Assembly: GCA_002422605.1 (NCBI GenBank)
Contig: DISW01000025.1
Coordinates: forward strand, 434,001 to 498,000
Length of the DNA stretch: 64,000 nucleotides
Reading direction: 5' to 3'
Source: Bacteriovoracaceae bacterium UBA6200
GTDB taxonomy: Bacteria > Bdellovibrionota > Bacteriovoracia > Bacteriovoracales > Bacteriovoracaceae
Below are positions 61,378-64,000 of the stretch, in pieces. A program made the position numbers and the translations under genes. Each line of letters opens with the position of its first letter. Position 1 is the first letter of the stretch. The notes beneath the pieces were generated by a model. The model saw only the letters and a program-made list of their open reading frames with translations. It searched no databases and was not told where the DNA came from.

Positions 61378-63258
61378 ATGAAAAGTTCTTCTCCTTCTGC
61401 GGCTTCTCTTGCCGCTCTTTCTGCTCTGGGAATTGTCTATGGAGATATTGGGACAAGTCCACTTTATGCATTTAAAGAGTCATTCCATCATTCACATGGA
61501 TTAGAAGTTATCGCCCCAAATGTCTTTGGGATTTTATCTCTTATTTTTTGGTCTCTCATCATTGTCGTTTCTATAAAATATTTGGTTTTCATTATTCGAG
61601 CAGATAACCATGGAGAAGGTGGAGTGCTCGCTTTGACCGCGCTCATTTCTTCTTTTAAAGAAAAATCTCCCCGCGCTTTAAAGGCAATGATTCTCTTAGG
61701 CATTTTTGGTACGGCCCTTTTATATGGGGACGGGATGATTACTCCTGCTATCTCTGTTTTGAGTGCTGTTGAGGGATTAGAATTCATTGCTCCTGAACTT
61801 AAGCAATATGTAATACCCGTGACGATTGCAATTCTGATCCTTCTTTTTGCGTTTCAGAGGCATGGGACGGCCACGATGGGAAAAGTGTTTGGGCCTATAA
61901 CATTACTGTGGTTTGTAGTGCTTGGTATTTTAGGTTTGATAAAAATTATTCAATTCCCGGATATTTTACACTCCATGAATCCATACTATGCCTGGAACTT
62001 CTTTTATTCCAATGGGTGGAACGGCTTTAGTGTATTGGGCTCTGTTTTCCTGGTTGTTACGGGAGGGGAAGCCCTTTATTCCGATCTTGGACATTTTGGT
62101 AAAAGGCCTATTCGTTTGGCATGGTTTACAGTGGTTCTTCCCTGTTTAGTATTAAATTATCTCGGACAAGGGGCCTTGCTTCTTCATGATACTGAGGCCA
62201 TAAAAAATCCTTTCTTCTCTCTCGCACCTAATTGGGCCTTAATTCCTCTTGTGATCCTCGCTACATTTTCTACTGTCATTGCTTCCCAAGCTCTGATTAC
62301 AGGGGTTTTCTCCCTCACTATGCAGGCGGTTCAACTCCAGTACATTCCTCGAGTTAAAATCTCTCATACATCTGAGAAAGAATTTGGACAAGTGTATGTA
62401 AGGAGCGTGAATTTCCTGCTGATGATGGCCTGTATCTTTTTAGTTCTGATCTTTCGTTCTTCCAGCAATCTTGCTGCTGCTTATGGAATTGCTGTGACTT
62501 CAACAATGGTGATAACTTCAATTCTTTTTTATTCTTTTACCCTCCATAGCTGGGGTTGGAAAAGATGGATGGCGCTTCCACTTTGCGGTTTCTTCCTAAT
62601 GATTGAAGGTGCCTTCTGGGGCGCCAACATTCTTAAAATTCCCGACGGTGGATGGCTGCCGATATTTGTAGGGATTATTATTTTTATTATTATGACCACC
62701 TGGAGAAGTGGAAGAGAGATTCTCTCTGAACGAATGCGCGCGAATGTAAAAAGGCTAAGCGAATTTTTAGAACAGGTGAATAAAGAGCAGCCTTACCGTG
62801 TTCCAGGATTTGCTGTATATATGGTAGGGCAAACCGAAAATGTTCCACCCGCACTGGCATTGAACTACCATCATTTTAATAGTCTTCATGAGCATCTGAT
62901 TTTTTTAACGATCAAAACTTCCAGTATTCCTCACGTGCCACCAAAGAACCGAATTCGTTTTCAAAATATCGGCCCTTCAATTTACCGCATGGTCATTGAG
63001 TATGGTTTCATGGACCTTCCTAATCTATCAGAAGAATTAAGAAATAGTATTGTGATGGATAAGCATGTTTTATTCGAACCTGATAAGGCGACTTTCTTTT
63101 TAGGCCGTGAAATCTTGATAGCGACAAAAAAGGTGGGGATGACCTTATGGAGAGAAAAACTTTTTAGTTTAATGTCTCGGAACTCTCAAGCGGCGACTTC
63201 TTATTATCATTTACCTCAGAAGAGAGTGGTTGAAGTGGGGTCGGTGGTTGAGCTGTAA
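61378..63258 (+). CDS. kup: KUP-family potassium uptake protein
   Basis: This 626-aa inner-membrane K+/H+ symporter has the KUP start LGIVYGDIGTSPLYAFKE, then GDGMITPAISVLSAVEGLE, about 12 TM helices (VFLVVTGGEALYSDLGHFG) and a cytosolic C-terminal domain of ~150 residues. Length fits the family. It begins at the ATG with GAGG 4-5 nt upstream. It is probably a single gene. Confidence 0.95.
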   Translation: MKSSSPSAASLAALSALGIVYGDIGTSPLYAFKESFHHSHGLEVIAPNVFGILSLIFWSLIIVVSIKYLVFIIRADNHGEGGVLALTALISSFKEKSPRALKAMILLGIFGTALLYGDGMITPAISVLSAVEGLEFIAPELKQYVIPVTIAILILLFAFQRHGTATMGKVFGPITLLWFVVLGILGLIKIIQFPDILHSMNPYYAWNFFYSNGWNGFSVLGSVFLVVTGGEALYSDLGHFGKRPIRLAWFTVVLPCLVLNYLGQGALLLHDTEAIKNPFFSLAPNWALIPLVILATFSTVIASQALITGVFSLTMQAVQLQYIPRVKISHTSEKEFGQVYVRSVNFLLMMACIFLVLIFRSSSNLAAAYGIAVTSTMVITSILFYSFTLHSWGWKRWMALPLCGFFLMIEGAFWGANILKIPDGGWLPIFVGIIIFIIMTTWRSGREILSERMRANVKRLSEFLEQVNKEQPYRVPGFAVYMVGQTENVPPALALNYHHFNSLHEHLIFLTIKTSSIPHVPPKNRIRFQNIGPSIYRMVIEYGFMDLPNLSEELRNSIVMDKHVLFEPDKATFFLGREILIATKKVGMTLWREKLFSLMSRNSQAATSYYHLPQKRVVEVGSVVEL

Positions 63259-63329
63259 GAAGGCCAATTGTTGAGTTTTACTTTAGATAAATAGCCGAAA
63301 TAACTAATATTGAAGTATTAGGATTTTCT

Positions 63330-63357
63330 TAAATCTTCTTTATAAATATGCCGATAA
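63330..63357 (+). promoter_or_regulatory. sigma-28 (FliA)-type promoter
   Basis: A perfect GCCGATAA (63350-63357) is preceded by TAAATCTT (63330-63337) 12 bp upstream. The FliA consensus is TAAAGTTT, 11 bp, GCCGATAA. The start would be near 63365, 26 nt before the next ATG. Confidence 0.6.
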
Positions 63358-63390
63358 GTAAGTAGGTGTAACTAATTATTTAAGGCAGTT

Positions 63391-64000
63391 ATGAAACTAA
63401 CCTTTCTATTTGGGTCATTATTTTTAGGATGTTTTATCTTCCTAAATGCCCATGCTGCAAGCTCATTAAGCTACTCTGGTCGTTTAGTTAGTAATAATGG
63501 AGCACCAGTAGTAGGGCCGGTTAAGTTACGTTTTGACCTTGCTTACAATACAGATACCACAGACATCCTTTGTACCGACGAAATTAACGGATTAGATTTA
63601 ATCAACGGTGTCTTCCACGCCAAACTTGATTTTGATTGTGGAGCTTCAACAAGTCTTGAAAATATTCTCCTCGAAGCACCTTCAGGCAGTACGGTTTCGA
63701 TTCGTGTGACAGATGTGACTAATAGTTCTTCTCATCGGGTTTATTCTTTCCAAGCTCTTCATTCAATTCCTTCTTCTATTGTTGCAGGCATGGCCAATCA
63801 ACTCGCTCCATTGAATGCAAGTGCAGCAGGAGAAGTTTTAACTTGGGATGGCGGCAAGTGGAAAGCGGCCCCTCCTGTTTCCACCGGCGGAACTCTTACC
63901 AGCATTACCGCTCATGAGGGATTAAGTGGAGGAACAATTACCGGTGCAGGAAGTATTGGTATTGCTGATGGGGGAGTGACTGCTGCTAAACTTCATTCCA
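63391..64000 (+). CDS. N-terminus of a tail-fibre-like secreted surface protein (partial)
   Basis: An ATG with AAGG 6 nt upstream opens a frame that runs past the window end (~203 residues). It has a signal peptide (LFLGCFIFLNAHA), a beta-sandwich-like start (LSYSGRLVSNNG) and then phage-tail-fibre-like text (GEVLTWDGGKWKAAPP, GLSGGTITGAGSIGIADGG). Such proteins often end in a trimerising chaperone domain. A surface adhesin or fibre is the likely role. Confidence 0.6.
   Translation, partial: MKLTFLFGSLFLGCFIFLNAHAASSLSYSGRLVSNNGAPVVGPVKLRFDLAYNTDTTDILCTDEINGLDLINGVFHAKLDFDCGASTSLENILLEAPSGSTVSIRVTDVTNSSSHRVYSFQALHSIPSSIVAGMANQLAPLNASAAGEVLTWDGGKWKAAPPVSTGGTLTSITAHEGLSGGTITGAGSIGIADGGVTAAKLHS

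Noticed and set aside
1..64000. CRISPR arrays, insertion sequences, prophage or rRNA genes
   Set aside because: No regular spaced repeats, transposase or integrase motifs, capsid genes or rRNA segments were seen.

Overview
The window looks like chromosome from a Gram-negative bacterium of moderate-to-low GC, most plausibly Bdellovibrionota and within it a Bacteriovorax/Peredibacter-like lineage. This is an inference from gene content: KDO/LPS genes, very many signal-peptide proteins and lipoproteins, an LpoB/LPP20 lipoprotein cluster, a small Tad/Flp pilus locus, FecR plus TPR/beta-barrel proteins, and a tail-fibre-like surface protein. There is no rRNA, CRISPR array, insertion sequence or integrase. 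Genes are tightly packed, often with 1-11 nt overlaps, so many are probably translationally coupled.

Layout. 1-9.4 kb: start of a divergent membrane protein, a CoA-transferase, a permuted papain-like hydrolase, a ceramidase-like membrane protein, PilZ, DedA, FHA, an S4-like mini-protein and a 958-aa lipoprotein. 9.4-15.8 kb: a FecR protein plus TPR/beta-barrel protein, a PhoR/PhoB-like two-component pair and Fe/Mn superoxide dismutase. 15.9-20.8 kb: lipoprotein operon (two LPP20-like, LpoB, COG3014-like) and a secreted HExxH protein. 20.9-23.7 kb: nuoB-C-D-I, part of Complex I only. 23.7-29.7 kb: an envelope operon with a peptidoglycan amidase, then a four-gene ATGA-coupled operon of an RlmI-like methyltransferase and an ABC-2 exporter. 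29.8-37.0 kb: a compact, split Tad locus (TadB/C-like protein, TadA ATPase, secretin, minor pilin-like proteins and a 56-aa Flp pilin) interrupted by ettA and a histone-H1-like basic protein.

37-46 kb: SPOR protein, purB, an outer-membrane protein and a TolC-family protein, then kdsB-pyrG-kdsA-kdsC. 46-55.8 kb: tsaC, a 701-aa secreted protein, DUF493, gpsA, dsbD, a cytosolic BtuF-like protein, an exported Hsp20-like protein, DUF924, a tiny lipoprotein and rsgA. 55.9-58 kb: tRNA-Arg(TCT) followed by a small island (lipoprotein, secreted HExxH protein, RelE/RHH toxin-antitoxin) that ends in a degenerate copy of the tRNA 3' end. 58-64 kb: a KdpD-like histidine kinase, nrfHA (nitrite ammonification), a DUF3820 protein, kup, and the start of a tail-fibre-like surface protein behind a sigma-28-type promoter.

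Most notable: the tRNA-bounded four-gene toxin-antitoxin/peptidase unit; the Flp pilin plus unusually long overlaps of minor-pilin-like genes; a histidine kinase whose first membrane helix has no canonical start codon; and the FliA-type promoter before the surface protein. All family calls come from reading motifs by eye; no database search was run.
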